64,000 nt of DNA from Gilliamella apis (GTDB lineage: Bacteria > Pseudomonadota > Gammaproteobacteria > Enterobacterales > Orbaceae). Below are positions 40,037 through 50,179 of the stretch, in pieces. Location of the stretch: assembly GCF_002142155.1 (NCBI RefSeq), contig NZ_NASD01000001.1, positions 62,001-126,000 on the forward strand, in the 5' to 3' direction. Numbering within the stretch: the first letter of the stretch is position 1; each line of letters begins with the position of its first letter. A program made the translations under genes and the position numbers. Under the pieces are notes generated by a model. That model made no database searches and was not told the origin of the DNA. It saw only the letters and a program-made list of their open reading frames with translations.

Positions 40037-42238
40037 ATGAAAACCGTCGAATATAGTTTTTTTGTGGAAGAGATGAGCTGCGCATCATGCGTTAGTCGTG
40101 TTGAAAAAGCATTAAAAAAGATTGATGGCGTGATTGATGTTAGTGTTAACCTTGCGACAGAAAAGGCAACAGTTGAAGCCAATACGAATGTGCAATTAGA
40201 AACCTTAATGGCAGCAGTCGATAAAGCCGGTTACCACGCGGTAAAGATAACCGAGCCGGAAATTCACGCCAAAGATATAAATAAGCAAGCGTCACTCTGG
40301 CCGATTATTATCTCGGTTATCTTAGCGATTCCTTTTGTATTGCCGATGTTACTTGAACCATTTGGCATTCATTGGATGATGCCAGCTTGGTTGCAATTAG
40401 TGATTGCCTCGGTTGTGCAATTTGGGCTTGGTGCTAAATTTTATCGTAGTGGTTTTAATGCTGCCAAGGCGTTGTCCGGTAATATGGATCTGTTAGTGGC
40501 AATTGGTACCAGTGCAGCTTATGGATTGTCACTTTATCAGCTTATTATTGGTAATAACGATCATCTCTATTTCGAGTCGTCGGTGGTTATTATTACGTTA
40601 ATCTTGATTGGTAAATGGTTAGAGTCAAGAGCCAAACATCAAACGACCCAAGCGATTGAAGCACTTTCCGCGCTGCGCCCGGAAGTTGCATTAGTTCGAC
40701 AAGGCGATCAAGAAGTAAGTTTGCCGATAAGTCAGGTTAAGGTCGATGATGTGGTTGTGATCAAACCTGGTGAACGAATTCCGGTAGATGGTGTGGTTAT
40801 TGACGGCGCATCGAGTTGTGATGAATCGATGTTGACGGGGGAAAGTTTCCCGGTTAGTAAAACCCTCAATAGTGTGGTAACCGGTGGCACCATTAATGGT
40901 GAAGGATTATTGATAGTAAAAACAACAGCAGTACAAGCTGATTCGGCTTTGTTTAAGATTATCGCTATGGTCGAATCTGCGCAAGCGAAAAAAGCACCAA
41001 TTCAACGTATTGTCGATCGGATTAGTGCTATTTTTGTCCCCGTGATTTTATTGATTGCACTAATTACACTGCTTGCTTGGGGCGTTATTTCTCATGATTG
41101 GCAGCAAGCTTTACTACATGCGGTCGCCGTGTTAGTGATTGCTTGCCCATGTGCATTAGGATTGGCGACACCAACCGCCATAATGGTTGGTACGGGGGTT
41201 GCTGCTCGCCATGGTATTTTGATTAAAGATGCCGAGGCGCTTGAAACCTTACATAACATTAATACGGTAGCATTTGATAAAACTGGCACATTAACCATTG
41301 GTAAACCAGAATTAGTTGAACTGGATGTAATGGGCACAGAAACTGCCGATCAAATTCTCGCACTAGCGGCATCAATGCAAGCTGGAAGTGAACATCCACT
41401 CGCTAAAGCAATTTTAGCGAAAGCTAAATCGTATAATTATGCACAGAATATTACCTCAGTTGCTGGTTCAGGGGTAATGGCAACGATTGATAATCATGAA
41501 TATTATTTAGGTAGTTTACGTTGGATGAAATCGTTAAATGCCTATTTTGTGGATATGCAGGATAAAATTAATGAACTTACCCAAAAAGGTTATACAATCT
41601 CATTTTTAGCCAAACAGCAATCGGAAAATGGTGTTGTGATATTAGCCTTATTTGGTTTTGCCGATGTGATTAAATCGGAAGCGAAAAGCGCCATTGATGC
41701 ATTACATCAACTCAACGTAAATACGGTTATGTTAACCGGCGACAATCAACAAGCGGCTAATTATGTAGCACAGCAATTAAATTTAGATAAAGTTATTGCA
41801 GAGGTTTTACCGCAAGATAAAGCCAATTATATTTATCAATTACAAAAAGAAAGTCTAAATAATAACAATAGTGATAGCAATCATAAAGTGGCAATGGTGG
41901 GTGACGGTATTAATGATGCGCCAGCTTTAGCTGCGGCTGATATTGGTATTGCCATGGGAACGGGGACAGATGTCGCTATGCATGCAGCAAGTATAACCTT
42001 GATGCGCGGCAATCTATTTTTAATTGCTGATGCCATTGATATCTCACGAAGAACCTACAATAAAATTAAACAAAACTTATTTTGGGCATTTTTCTACAAT
42101 TTAATTGGCATTCCACTCGCTGCCTTCGGCTTCTTAAATCCAATGATAGCCGGTGCGGCTATGGCACTTAGCAGTGTAAGTGTGGTGACTAATGCTTTAT
42201 TGTTAAAACGTTGGCAAGCACGTTCTGGGTCAAAATAA
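40037..42238 (+). CDS. copA: Copper-exporting P1B-type ATPase
   Basis: 733 residues. One N-terminal heavy-metal domain (MSCASC, C15-C18) is followed by eight membrane helices, the actuator TGES motif, the transmembrane CPC metal site (C370-P-C372 in ACPCALGLATP), the phosphorylated aspartate D414 in DKTGTLT, the HP motif SEHPLAKA and GDGINDAPAL. It pumps Cu(I) out of the cytoplasm. E. coli CopA has two metal domains; one is common elsewhere. It is divergent from the Cys-rich HxlR regulator. Confidence 0.96.
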   Translation: MKTVEYSFFVEEMSCASCVSRVEKALKKIDGVIDVSVNLATEKATVEANTNVQLETLMAAVDKAGYHAVKITEPEIHAKDINKQASLWPIIISVILAIPFVLPMLLEPFGIHWMMPAWLQLVIASVVQFGLGAKFYRSGFNAAKALSGNMDLLVAIGTSAAYGLSLYQLIIGNNDHLYFESSVVIITLILIGKWLESRAKHQTTQAIEALSALRPEVALVRQGDQEVSLPISQVKVDDVVVIKPGERIPVDGVVIDGASSCDESMLTGESFPVSKTLNSVVTGGTINGEGLLIVKTTAVQADSALFKIIAMVESAQAKKAPIQRIVDRISAIFVPVILLIALITLLAWGVISHDWQQALLHAVAVLVIACPCALGLATPTAIMVGTGVAARHGILIKDAEALETLHNINTVAFDKTGTLTIGKPELVELDVMGTETADQILALAASMQAGSEHPLAKAILAKAKSYNYAQNITSVAGSGVMATIDNHEYYLGSLRWMKSLNAYFVDMQDKINELTQKGYTISFLAKQQSENGVVILALFGFADVIKSEAKSAIDALHQLNVNTVMLTGDNQQAANYVAQQLNLDKVIAEVLPQDKANYIYQLQKESLNNNNSDSNHKVAMVGDGINDAPALAAADIGIAMGTGTDVAMHAASITLMRGNLFLIADAIDISRRTYNKIKQNLFWAFFYNLIGIPLAAFGFLNPMIAGAAMALSSVSVVTNALLLKRWQARSGSK

Positions 42239-42458
42239 TTTTATTTTGACCTAATTCTTTATGGTAATAAATTAATTTTAGAACAAGTCATTAATGCAAA
42301 TATTGTTCCAAATTAGTTGATTTTGGATCCTTTTTATTGCTCAGATCTAACAAGGAGTAGATTAGTGGCGAATATAATATAAATCAGAATGAAACTAACT
42401 GAAAAAACGATTAATTGGATAAGTATAAATATTTCACTATATGAAAATTCAAATACTT

Positions 42459-42497
42459 GATTGAAAAAGCACCATCTTATAGGGTGTTTTTTCAATC
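42459..42497. terminator. Bidirectional terminator between copA and the serine hydrolase gene
   Basis: GATTGAAAAAGCACC (about 42459-42473) pairs with GGTGTTTTTTCAATC (42483-42497), allowing one G-U pair. It lies between two convergent genes and about 60 bp from the end of the minus-strand one. Confidence 0.75.
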
Positions 42498-42559
42498 GGT
42501 AAATCATTTTCAGATAAATTAAAGCCAAAAACCGACAAAATTTTCCTATCGGAATAGTA

Positions 42560-43729
42560 TCATGCTAAACAATGATAAATAGCATCTCTAATTTTTACTG
42601 GATAGCGTCCCAACATTCCTTCAATTGCGGTATTAGTCAAAATGACTACAGCTAATTCTTGTTGAGGGTCATAAAACCAATTATGACCATACACACCACC
42701 CCATTGAATAGTTCCTTTACTCTGAGGTGTTTGTGCTAAGATCGGGTCATCAAGCACCGCACCACCATAACCGAATCCCCATCCTGGTCCTTTTGTACCA
42801 TATTTACTATTTATATAACACTTCGCCATTGTATCCATTAGTTTATTGTTACTTAAATCATTATTTATTGAAGTTAGTGATAACAGAAATTGCATAAAAT
42901 CAGGTGCAGTACCAACCATACCAGCCCCACCTGAATGATAGGCTTTAGGATTAAATATGCGTTTAGGATCATAAGAAACAATCCCGTTATTCGATGATTC
43001 ATCTAATTGCATAAAATAAGGGCTTGGCATAGGTAATGGTTCCGGTAAAGCATTATAATAGTGAGTAACTAATTGATTATTATCTGGTATGGTAAAGCCG
43101 GTTTTTGACATATTCAAAGGAATCGTTATGGTAGTTTTTATTATTTCTTCTAATGGCTGTTGAGTGACAGCAGTTAATACTCCACCTAGGACATCTAATG
43201 CCAATGAATAACACCAATTTGTTCCAGGAGCAAAAAGAAGAGGAGCTTTTGATAATCGATGAAGATTTTCATCTAAATCAGTTGCTATTTGATCAAAGCC
43301 GTCTGAAATCTGTAATGTATTATAAATGCCTTCACCATGAGGTTCGCAAAAACGATATTTTAGTCCCGCACTATGGGTTAATAAGTGATGCAAAGTAATA
43401 ACTGGTTGCTGGCCATTTTCTAGTTTTGGAGTGAAATAAGGTAGATAATCAGTAACAGGCGAATCCAATTTTAGTAGCCCTTTTTCTGCTAAATATAATG
43501 CGGCTGCACTAACTATCGGTTTGGTAACGGATGAAAGCAAAAATTGTGAGTCAACTTGCATGGTTAATTTTTGTTCTTTATCAGCATAGCCGGATGCTTG
43601 TTGATAGATTATTTGTCCCTCTTTAGCAACCATAACAACAGATCCAACTATATGTTTTTTATCTATCGCATATTGATTCACTTTATTGATTGCTTGTCCA
43701 ACATTTGCAGAAAAACGACTAACTTTCAT
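42560..43729 (-). CDS. Serine hydrolase of the beta-lactamase/PBP4b-like family
   Basis: 389 residues without a clear signal peptide. The SxxK motif is S67-V-T-K70 in LLSSVTKPIVSAAALYL, the second motif is YSL in CYSLALDVLGGV, and the C-terminal part has WGGVYGHNWFYDPQ near where class C enzymes have KTG. This is the EstB/class C-like group, mostly esterases or amidases rather than true antibiotic-resistance enzymes. Substrate unknown. It stands alone with a shared terminator towards copA. Confidence 0.85.
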   Translation of the reverse strand: MKVSRFSANVGQAINKVNQYAIDKKHIVGSVVMVAKEGQIIYQQASGYADKEQKLTMQVDSQFLLSSVTKPIVSAAALYLAEKGLLKLDSPVTDYLPYFTPKLENGQQPVITLHHLLTHSAGLKYRFCEPHGEGIYNTLQISDGFDQIATDLDENLHRLSKAPLLFAPGTNWCYSLALDVLGGVLTAVTQQPLEEIIKTTITIPLNMSKTGFTIPDNNQLVTHYYNALPEPLPMPSPYFMQLDESSNNGIVSYDPKRIFNPKAYHSGGAGMVGTAPDFMQFLLSLTSINNDLSNNKLMDTMAKCYINSKYGTKGPGWGFGYGGAVLDDPILAQTPQSKGTIQWGGVYGHNWFYDPQQELAVVILTNTAIEGMLGRYPVKIRDAIYHCLA

Positions 43730-44044
43730 TTTTGTCTTAACTCTTGATTGATTATTATTTCACCTAATAGTATATGTTTTTTGTAAGATAATAAATATGC
43801 TAAATGAATTTATTTTGACGATGTTTAGTTGGTTTCCTATTAATAGTTATACTTATGTAATTTAACATTATTTTTCTATTATCAGTTCCATTTAATTTGT
43901 AAGTGTAAAGTGTATGCTGTTTAGCCATGAAGAACGATAGCTCTGTTATGTATGAGGTTACTTAATTATATAATCCAATTCAGGTTAGTATGATTGAATT
44001 CGATTTCGTGTCAATTAGACTCAAGCACATTTTATTTTTATGAT
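43730..44044. other. 315-bp AT-rich spacer between tilS and the serine hydrolase gene
   Basis: No gene, clear hairpin or repeat is seen. It should contain the serine hydrolase promoter. Confidence 0.5.
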
Positions 44045-45349
44045 TTATTTTAGATTAAAACCAACTTGTGATCCCTTACCTTGTTCAGTAACAAATACCC
44101 CGACGGCAGTAATCAATTGTTCATTATAGTAAATTAATGGAATACGAGTGCGCTGCCAAGGTGGAATATGGTGTTCTTGCCATAGTTTTTTTATTGATCG
44201 TGATCCTTTGCGCTGCACAATTTGAAATTGACCTTGGGCATGAAAACGCACCGAAACGCTTTCCTCTTTTTGTGGTAAACGACAAGTTAACTTGGTTTGA
44301 TAATTGGACTGTAATACGCCTAAATTATCCGGCAAGGTTAGCGAAGTATTTAAATCCCAAGGCAGGATTTGCTGTTCAATATCTTGATATAAAGGTAATA
44401 AATAGAGTTGGTTTTGATAGCGGCGAATCTGTCGGTTATGTAAAATAAATTGTGGATTAGCATCTTCTTTCGCTTGAATAACGGTTTGCCAAATTAATGA
44501 CAGTTGCTTTTGACTTGGCATGCCGATATGTTGTTCTTTAAACCACATCCGCAATATTGCATTACGTTTATAATCTGAATAATCACGTAGTGGTTGGATA
44601 TTAAGTTGTTTGGCATTGCCAATAATTTGCTTAAATTCTGTCGATAAAAGCTCATGGATTAATGCTTCTTGCTGTTGACATAACTCGGCACTACGTGCCA
44701 CCATTTGCGAGAAATGTGGCCAACGCTGATTAAGCGTTGGCAGTACCTTTAAACGTAAAAAGTTACGGTCATAATGGTCGTCTTGATTACTTTCATCTTC
44801 AATCCAACTTAATAGATGTTGATTGGCATATTGTTCAATTTCTTCACGCGAGATCGTTAATAATGGCCGAAGATGTTGACCACTTTCAAGAGGCATAGCG
44901 GATAATCCTGTTGGGCCACTACCACGTTTTAAGGCTAGGAAGAAAGTTTCACATTGATCGTCAAGGTGCTGGGCAGTACATAACAACTCATCACTTTTTA
45001 AATGTCGATAAATAGCTTGATAGCGAGCTTCTCTGGCTTGTTCTTCAATATTGCCCGCCGCTCTATCAAGTTTGACTTTTTCAATAATCAAAGGAATTTG
45101 CCAAACATTGCATTGTTGCTGGCAATGTTCCGCCCAACTATCAGCGTTTTTGCTTAAACCATGGTGAATATAAATGGCTCTAAGTTGTAAATTTTGTGAC
45201 TTTTGTCTCAAGTTGACTAATGCTTGCAGTAAAACAGTCGAATCGACACCACCACTAAAAGCAACCAGTAGCGATTGTCGACCGTTTAGATGTTGTAAAA
45301 TTGTTTGTTCAATAATACTTTTAGTCTTAGCTTGATTTTGATGACTCAT
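44045..45349 (-). CDS. tilS: tRNA(Ile)-lysidine synthetase
   Basis: 434 residues. The PP-loop ATP-pyrophosphatase motif SGGVDS is at residues 32-37, followed by the HHGLSKNADSW and EEQAREARYQAIYRHL blocks and RPLLTISREEIEQYA. The C-terminal TilS domain contains KKLWQEHHIPPWQR. It converts cytidine 34 of the AUA-reading isoleucine tRNA to lysidine, an essential change. It starts 11 bp after metC and is likely cotranscribed with it. Confidence 0.96.
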   Translation of the reverse strand: MSHQNQAKTKSIIEQTILQHLNGRQSLLVAFSGGVDSTVLLQALVNLRQKSQNLQLRAIYIHHGLSKNADSWAEHCQQQCNVWQIPLIIEKVKLDRAAGNIEEQAREARYQAIYRHLKSDELLCTAQHLDDQCETFFLALKRGSGPTGLSAMPLESGQHLRPLLTISREEIEQYANQHLLSWIEDESNQDDHYDRNFLRLKVLPTLNQRWPHFSQMVARSAELCQQQEALIHELLSTEFKQIIGNAKQLNIQPLRDYSDYKRNAILRMWFKEQHIGMPSQKQLSLIWQTVIQAKEDANPQFILHNRQIRRYQNQLYLLPLYQDIEQQILPWDLNTSLTLPDNLGVLQSNYQTKLTCRLPQKEESVSVRFHAQGQFQIVQRKGSRSIKKLWQEHHIPPWQRTRIPLIYYNEQLITAVGVFVTEQGKGSQVGFNLK

Positions 45350-45360
45350 CGGTTATCCAT

Positions 45361-46578
45361 TTATACTAAACTTTGTAATGCATTCACTTTGTTTTTATGC
45401 AATTTAATTCTATCTAAGCCAGCGGCAAGATCGGCGATTAAATCATCAGGATCTTCAAGGCCAATATGTAATCGAATTAATGTACCCGTGAAATCCACAC
45501 CTGATACCGGGCGTATTTTTGCCAGATCTTCAGGTTGATTGGCTAAAATCAATGATTCAAATCCACCCCATGAATACGCCATTGAAAAGTGAGTCATATT
45601 ATCCAAGAAATCAGATAGTTGCACGTCGCTTAAATGATCTTTAAGTACAAAAGAAAATAGACCACTAGCACCACTAAAATCACGTTTAAAAAACTCATGT
45701 CCCTTACAACTTGCCAAAGCCGGATGATTAACCGTTGCCACTTTAGGATGATTAGTTAACCAGTTTGCCACTTTTAAGCTACTTTCGTGATGTTGTTTTA
45801 GTCTAACCGCTAAGGTTCGTAATCCACGAGCTGCCATATAGGCGGTATCGGCATCACACATTTGTCCCATTAAATAAGAGCGTTCACGTAATTGATCCCA
45901 ACATCGTTGATTAGCAACAGCCGTACCTAACATAGCATCGGAGTGGCCGATTAAGTACTTAGTGCCGGCTTGAATAGAGATATCAACATCATGCTCTAAC
46001 GCTTTGAATAAAACACCAGCACTCCAAGTGTTGTCCATCATAATGACAATTTCTGGATTAACACTGCGAATCGCTTTAACAATTGCTGGCACATCATGCA
46101 GTTCCATAGTGATTGAGCTTGGTGATTCAAGAAATACCACTTTGGTATTTGGTTTAATATGATTCGTGATATAACGACCAATTAGCGGAGAAAAATAATC
46201 GGTTTCCACACCAAAATCTTTGAGTATATGTTCACAAAATTCTTGCGTTGGTTCGTAACTGGCTTCTGATACCAGAATATGATCACCGGTTTTTACAAAA
46301 GCTAAAATGGCATTTGCAATGGCTGCCGCACCGCAAGGATAGAGGTAGCAACCAGCACCACCTTCAATTTCCACCATGGCATCTTGCAGGGCAAAATGAG
46401 TTAATGTGCCGCGTCGACCATAAAATAATCCGCCTTTGGCTCGATTTTCCATCGCGTCTTTTTTCGCTTCTAATGAATCAAAAACCAGCGATGATGCTCG
46501 CTGAATAACGGAGTTAACAGCACCTTGGGTATAACGTTTTTTTCGACCAGCATGAACTAATTTTGTTTGTAATGACAT
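45361..46578 (-). CDS. metC: Cystathionine beta-lyase
   Basis: 405 residues, close to E. coli MetC. The PLP-binding lysine is K207 in [28 protein letters not shown] and [13 protein letters not shown] near the N-terminus and [12 protein letters not shown] near the C-terminus are characteristic of MetC rather than MetB. It splits cystathionine to homocysteine, pyruvate and ammonia in methionine synthesis. No MetJ-box series was recognised upstream. Confidence 0.96.
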   Translation of the reverse strand: MSLQTKLVHAGRKKRYTQGAVNSVIQRASSLVFDSLEAKKDAMENRAKGGLFYGRRGTLTHFALQDAMVEIEGGAGCYLYPCGAAAIANAILAFVKTGDHILVSEASYEPTQEFCEHILKDFGVETDYFSPLIGRYITNHIKPNTKVVFLESPSSITMELHDVPAIVKAIRSVNPEIVIMMDNTWSAGVLFKALEHDVDISIQAGTKYLIGHSDAMLGTAVANQRCWDQLRERSYLMGQMCDADTAYMAARGLRTLAVRLKQHHESSLKVANWLTNHPKVATVNHPALASCKGHEFFKRDFSGASGLFSFVLKDHLSDVQLSDFLDNMTHFSMAYSWGGFESLILANQPEDLAKIRPVSGVDFTGTLIRLHIGLEDPDDLIADLAAGLDRIKLHKNKVNALQSLV

Positions 46579-46676
46579 GATGCATCCTTAGTGAACCGAT
46601 AAATTTCGATAACAGTTAGCATAGCATGCTGTTAAAATAGTAAAAAATAATTTTTGTTTAAACTGGCTTACACAAC

Positions 46677-47294
46677 ATGTTAATTGTCCAACTTGCCCAT
46701 TTAGATACGGTTGAAGTGAACTATTCGCTATTATCACCACAGGTCATTGATGATGCTGAATTATTAAAGGGTACACGTAAAAAACAGTTTTTAGTCTGTC
46801 GTTCAATTTTAGCTAGTTTACTTAAACAGTATTGTCATATTGATAGTTTGCCTCCCATCATTATTGGTGATAATAGCCGTCCTTGCTTTTTACAACATAA
46901 CCTGCCTGATTTTAATATCAGTCATAGCCAAGATTGGGTGGCGGTTGCAATATCGCTAAATGGTCAAGTCGGCCTTGATATTGAAGTTGCTCGACAACGT
47001 AAAAATTATTTGAATGTCGCTGAAAGTATTTTTGCTAATGATGAATATCAATGGATGTTAAAACAACGTGATACTTTAACCGCATTTTGGCAACTTTGGA
47101 CATTAAAAGAGTCAGCTCTTAAATTATATGCCAAAGGCGTTTGGCAAATGAAATCGGTAAAAGTTGATGTCGCAAACCAGTTGATTAGTGCGCCATTTGG
47201 ACAGGATTTTTATTATCAATATCAGCAAGTGGCATCGGTTCATCTTGCCGTTAATCAGAATAAACCAATCAAAAAATTTATCTTGCAAACTTAA
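46677..47294 (+). CDS. 4'-phosphopantetheinyl transferase family protein (AcpT-like)
   Basis: 205 residues. The family metal and CoA motifs are visible: FNISHSQDWVAVAIS, VGLDIEVARQR and FWQLWTLKESALKLYAKG. These enzymes move phosphopantetheine from CoA to carrier proteins. The gene resembles AcpT/Sfp-type two-domain enzymes rather than the short AcpS. No carrier protein or synthase gene lies nearby, so the partner is unknown. Confidence 0.85.
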   Translation: MLIVQLAHLDTVEVNYSLLSPQVIDDAELLKGTRKKQFLVCRSILASLLKQYCHIDSLPPIIIGDNSRPCFLQHNLPDFNISHSQDWVAVAISLNGQVGLDIEVARQRKNYLNVAESIFANDEYQWMLKQRDTLTAFWQLWTLKESALKLYAKGVWQMKSVKVDVANQLISAPFGQDFYYQYQQVASVHLAVNQNKPIKKFILQT

Positions 47295-47302
47295 TCTATT
47301 AA

Positions 47303-47331
47303 TAATCTGCTACTAATGTGGTAGCAGATTA
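47303..47331. terminator. Bidirectional terminator between the PPTase gene and ftnA
   Basis: Perfect 11-bp arms TAATCTGCTAC (47303-47313) and GTAGCAGATTA (47321-47331) with a 7-nt loop, between convergent genes. Confidence 0.75.
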
Positions 47332-47342
47332 ATATCATCAAT

Positions 47343-47864
47343 TTACTCTTCGCTTGAGCTCGTTAGGCCTGATTCACTTAATGTTTTATTGAAGTCTTTA
47401 TCCATAAAGAATAAATCACGTTTGTTTTCACCAACTAATTCGAGTTTATCAACAATGCTCTTGAACAGTTTTTCTTCCTCATGTTGTTCAGCTACATACC
47501 ATTGTAAAAAGTTGAAGGTTGAAAAATCTTTTTGCGTTAAAGCATAGTCAACAAGTTCATTAATTTCTTTGGTAATTTTAAGTTCATGTTGATATGCCGC
47601 TTTAAACACATCAAGTAGTGATTTATATTCTGATTCTGGCGCTGCAATTTTGCCAATAAGCGCTAACGAACCGCAATCTAACACATAATCAAATAAGCGT
47701 TCCATATGTTGCCGCTCTTCTCCAGCATGATCTCTTAAAAATTTTCCGAAAGATGGAAAATTTTGATCATCACACCATGCGCTCATTTGTAGGTAAAGGT
47801 TAGAAGAGTAGAATTCTAGATTTAATTGGTCATTAAGTTTTTTGACCATTTGGTTGGTTAACAT
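47343..47864 (-). CDS. ftnA: Ferritin FtnA
   Basis: 173 residues forming the four-helix ferritin bundle. Ferroxidase ligands fall in LNLEFYSSNLYLQMSAW and HAGEERQHMERLFDYV, with FNFLQWYVAEQHEEEKLFKSI in the third helix region. It lacks the haem-ligand pattern of bacterioferritin. It stores iron in the cytoplasm. The C-terminal tail is a little longer than in E. coli FtnA (165). Confidence 0.96.
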   Translation of the reverse strand: MLTNQMVKKLNDQLNLEFYSSNLYLQMSAWCDDQNFPSFGKFLRDHAGEERQHMERLFDYVLDCGSLALIGKIAAPESEYKSLLDVFKAAYQHELKITKEINELVDYALTQKDFSTFNFLQWYVAEQHEEEKLFKSIVDKLELVGENKRDLFFMDKDFNKTLSESGLTSSSEE

Positions 47865-47966
47865 TTTATTTGCCTCACATTGTTATTTTATTGTTTTCAC
47901 TTCTCTGTCTTTAAAGATAATCTGATTATAATAAGAGCACAGTGATGACCCATCCCCTTAGGTTAT

Positions 47967-48731
47967 TTATATCAGATAAATATCTTGCAGAATTTTCCTG
48001 TTTTTATCATCCAATTGATACTCTTTAGTTAACCAATCGTCGATGGTGGTATAGCGTTTTTTGATTTCATCAAGAGCTGCGGTTAAAAACTCTTGTTTAG
48101 CCGCAAAAATGATTTTCTGTTTCTCAAACTCTTCAGCCGATAATTTACTTTCATTTTGGCTGAGTATGGCTTGACGATAATCATTTAAATGGCGCTCGGT
48201 AAGTAAGTAATCTTGCATAACTACGTCTTCACTTACCCCCAATGCAAATAGGGTTAAAGCTACGCCAACACCAGTTCTATCTTTACCTACTGCACAATGT
48301 TGCACTAAGGGTTTTCCATTAGCACTAAGTAGTAGTGATGTTAACTTTTTATAAGCAAGATTATTAAAAGGTAATAATTGATAAAGTTTAATCATAAAAT
48401 CAAACGGTGAATATTTTTTCATAACGAAAATATCATCACTGGTTAGGCTTGCTGTAATTTCATCACTTAATGGGTTTGCTGGCACATTAATATATTGACT
48501 GTTATTCCAAAGATTATCGGGATGACGATCAATTTCATGTTGATCACGATAATCTAATACATAATGCAAATTAAGCTCATCAGATAAAAAATTTTTTTCA
48601 CTATCATTAAGACGTGAAAATTCACCTGAACGATACAACATTCCTGTTCGAATTTGGCGACCATCACTGGTTTTAATGCCACCTAAGTCACGAAAATTGA
48701 TGCCATTTTGGATTGGTACAACTGATGTCAT
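47967..48731 (-). CDS. Tyrosine-protein phosphatase (PTP-loop family)
   Basis: 254 residues. The P-loop HCAVGKDRTG at 145-154 gives the catalytic C146 and R152; NFRDLGG near residue 12 and RTGMLYRSGEFSRL are shared with the Y_phosphatase3 group of bacterial tyrosine or dual-specificity/lipid phosphatases. No signal peptide is seen, so it acts inside the cell unless exported by another route. Substrate unknown. It is divergent from pepB. Confidence 0.85.
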   Translation of the reverse strand: MTSVVPIQNGINFRDLGGIKTSDGRQIRTGMLYRSGEFSRLNDSEKNFLSDELNLHYVLDYRDQHEIDRHPDNLWNNSQYINVPANPLSDEITASLTSDDIFVMKKYSPFDFMIKLYQLLPFNNLAYKKLTSLLLSANGKPLVQHCAVGKDRTGVGVALTLFALGVSEDVVMQDYLLTERHLNDYRQAILSQNESKLSAEEFEKQKIIFAAKQEFLTAALDEIKKRYTTIDDWLTKEYQLDDKNRKILQDIYLI

Positions 48732-48832
48732 TATAGGTCCTTATTTATGCTTAACTTTGCTTGCTATCTTAACATGTTTCTGATTAGAATTGATTTATCG
48801 TTTTTGCATTTTTATTGCTTGAGGAATTTATT

Positions 48833-50113
48833 ATGTCGAGTTTATCTATATTACTTTCGGAAAAACCTGCACCATCAAAGTGGGGAAAAGAGGCGTTACT
48901 TAGTTTTTCAGATGATGCTGTTACCATTCATTATCAACCGGATCATCGACATGGCGCCATTCAGCGAGCAGCAAGAAAATTAGATAATCAAGGTATTAAG
49001 TCGGTTAAACTTAGTGGTGATAATTGGGATCTAGAATCGTGTTGGCATTTTTGGCTCGGTTATCGTAATGCCAAAAATAATAATAAGGTGAGTTGGGCAA
49101 AACTTAATAGCCATGATAAACAAGAACTAAAATATCGCTTAGCAATTATTGATTGGTGTCGAGATATTGTTAATCAACAAGCAGAAACATTAAGTCCTCT
49201 AGAATTGGCCACGCAAAGTGCAAACTTAATCAGCAATTATTCTTCTGATATTACCTATAACATTATTTCCGGCGAAGCATTAAAAGAACAGGATTATATG
49301 GGAATTTATACGGTTGGCAAAGGATCTGATCGGCCGGCAGCGTTACTTGAGCTTGATTATAATCCGACTAACAACCCCAAAGCGCCAATTGTCGCTTGTT
49401 TAGTCGGTAAAGGTATCACTTTTGATTCTGGTGGTTATAGCTTAAAGCCAAGCAGTTTTATGGAATCAATGCGATCGGATATGGGGGGCGCGGCATTAGT
49501 AACTGGTGCTCTGGCACTTGCTATTGCCCGAGGAGTTAAACATCGTATTAAACTTTATCTATGTTGTGCTGATAACTTGGTGAGTGGTAAGGCATTTAAA
49601 CTGGGTGATATTATTCGATATCGTAATGGTAAAACAGTTGAAGTGGATAATACCGATGCGGAAGGACGATTAGTTTTAGCTGACGGGTTAATTAGTGCTG
49701 ACAGTGATAAGCCTCACTATATTATTGATTGCGCAACCCTTACTGGAGCAGCAAAAATTGCAGTAGGTAATGATTATCAATCATTACTCTCATTTGATGA
49801 CAAATTTGCTAATCAATTATTGGCAAGTAGCCAAGCGGAACATGAAGCTTTTTGGCGATTACCATTAGCTGATTTTCATCGTAGCCAATTTCCATCATCG
49901 TTTGCGGATATAGCCAATTCAGGATTACCCAATACCGCTGGTGCCAGCACTGCCGCGGCATTTTTATCTCATTTTATTAAAAATTATAAACAAAATTGGC
50001 TACACATTGACTGTTCAGCGACATTCCGCAAAAGTGCCACCGCTTTATGGGCAACTGGCGCAACAGGTATCGGGGTAAGAACGCTAGCTAATTTGTTAAC
50101 TATATTAAAATGA
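48833..50113 (+). CDS. pepB: Peptidase B (M17 leucyl aminopeptidase family)
   Basis: 426 residues from the ATG at 48833, which has GAGGA 7 nt upstream; the open frame extends six codons further to a TTG. Metal and catalytic residues lie in [31 protein letters not shown] and the family signature [14 protein letters not shown]. It removes N-terminal residues in peptide breakdown. In E. coli pepB follows the isc genes; here it is about 7 kb away from them. Confidence 0.95.
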   Translation: MSSLSILLSEKPAPSKWGKEALLSFSDDAVTIHYQPDHRHGAIQRAARKLDNQGIKSVKLSGDNWDLESCWHFWLGYRNAKNNNKVSWAKLNSHDKQELKYRLAIIDWCRDIVNQQAETLSPLELATQSANLISNYSSDITYNIISGEALKEQDYMGIYTVGKGSDRPAALLELDYNPTNNPKAPIVACLVGKGITFDSGGYSLKPSSFMESMRSDMGGAALVTGALALAIARGVKHRIKLYLCCADNLVSGKAFKLGDIIRYRNGKTVEVDNTDAEGRLVLADGLISADSDKPHYIIDCATLTGAAKIAVGNDYQSLLSFDDKFANQLLASSQAEHEAFWRLPLADFHRSQFPSSFADIANSGLPNTAGASTAAAFLSHFIKNYKQNWLHIDCSATFRKSATALWATGATGIGVRTLANLLTILK

Positions 50114-50179
50114 TTAGTAATGATTTTATGATGCATTAAATAGAATTTTAAAAAAGTTGATAAATATATAAGGAATATC

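Noticed and set aside
42334-42528. 64-codon minus-strand frame between copA and the serine hydrolase gene
   Set aside because: It overlaps the bidirectional terminator, lacks a ribosome binding site and has an unremarkable hydrophobic composition caused by AT-rich DNA.
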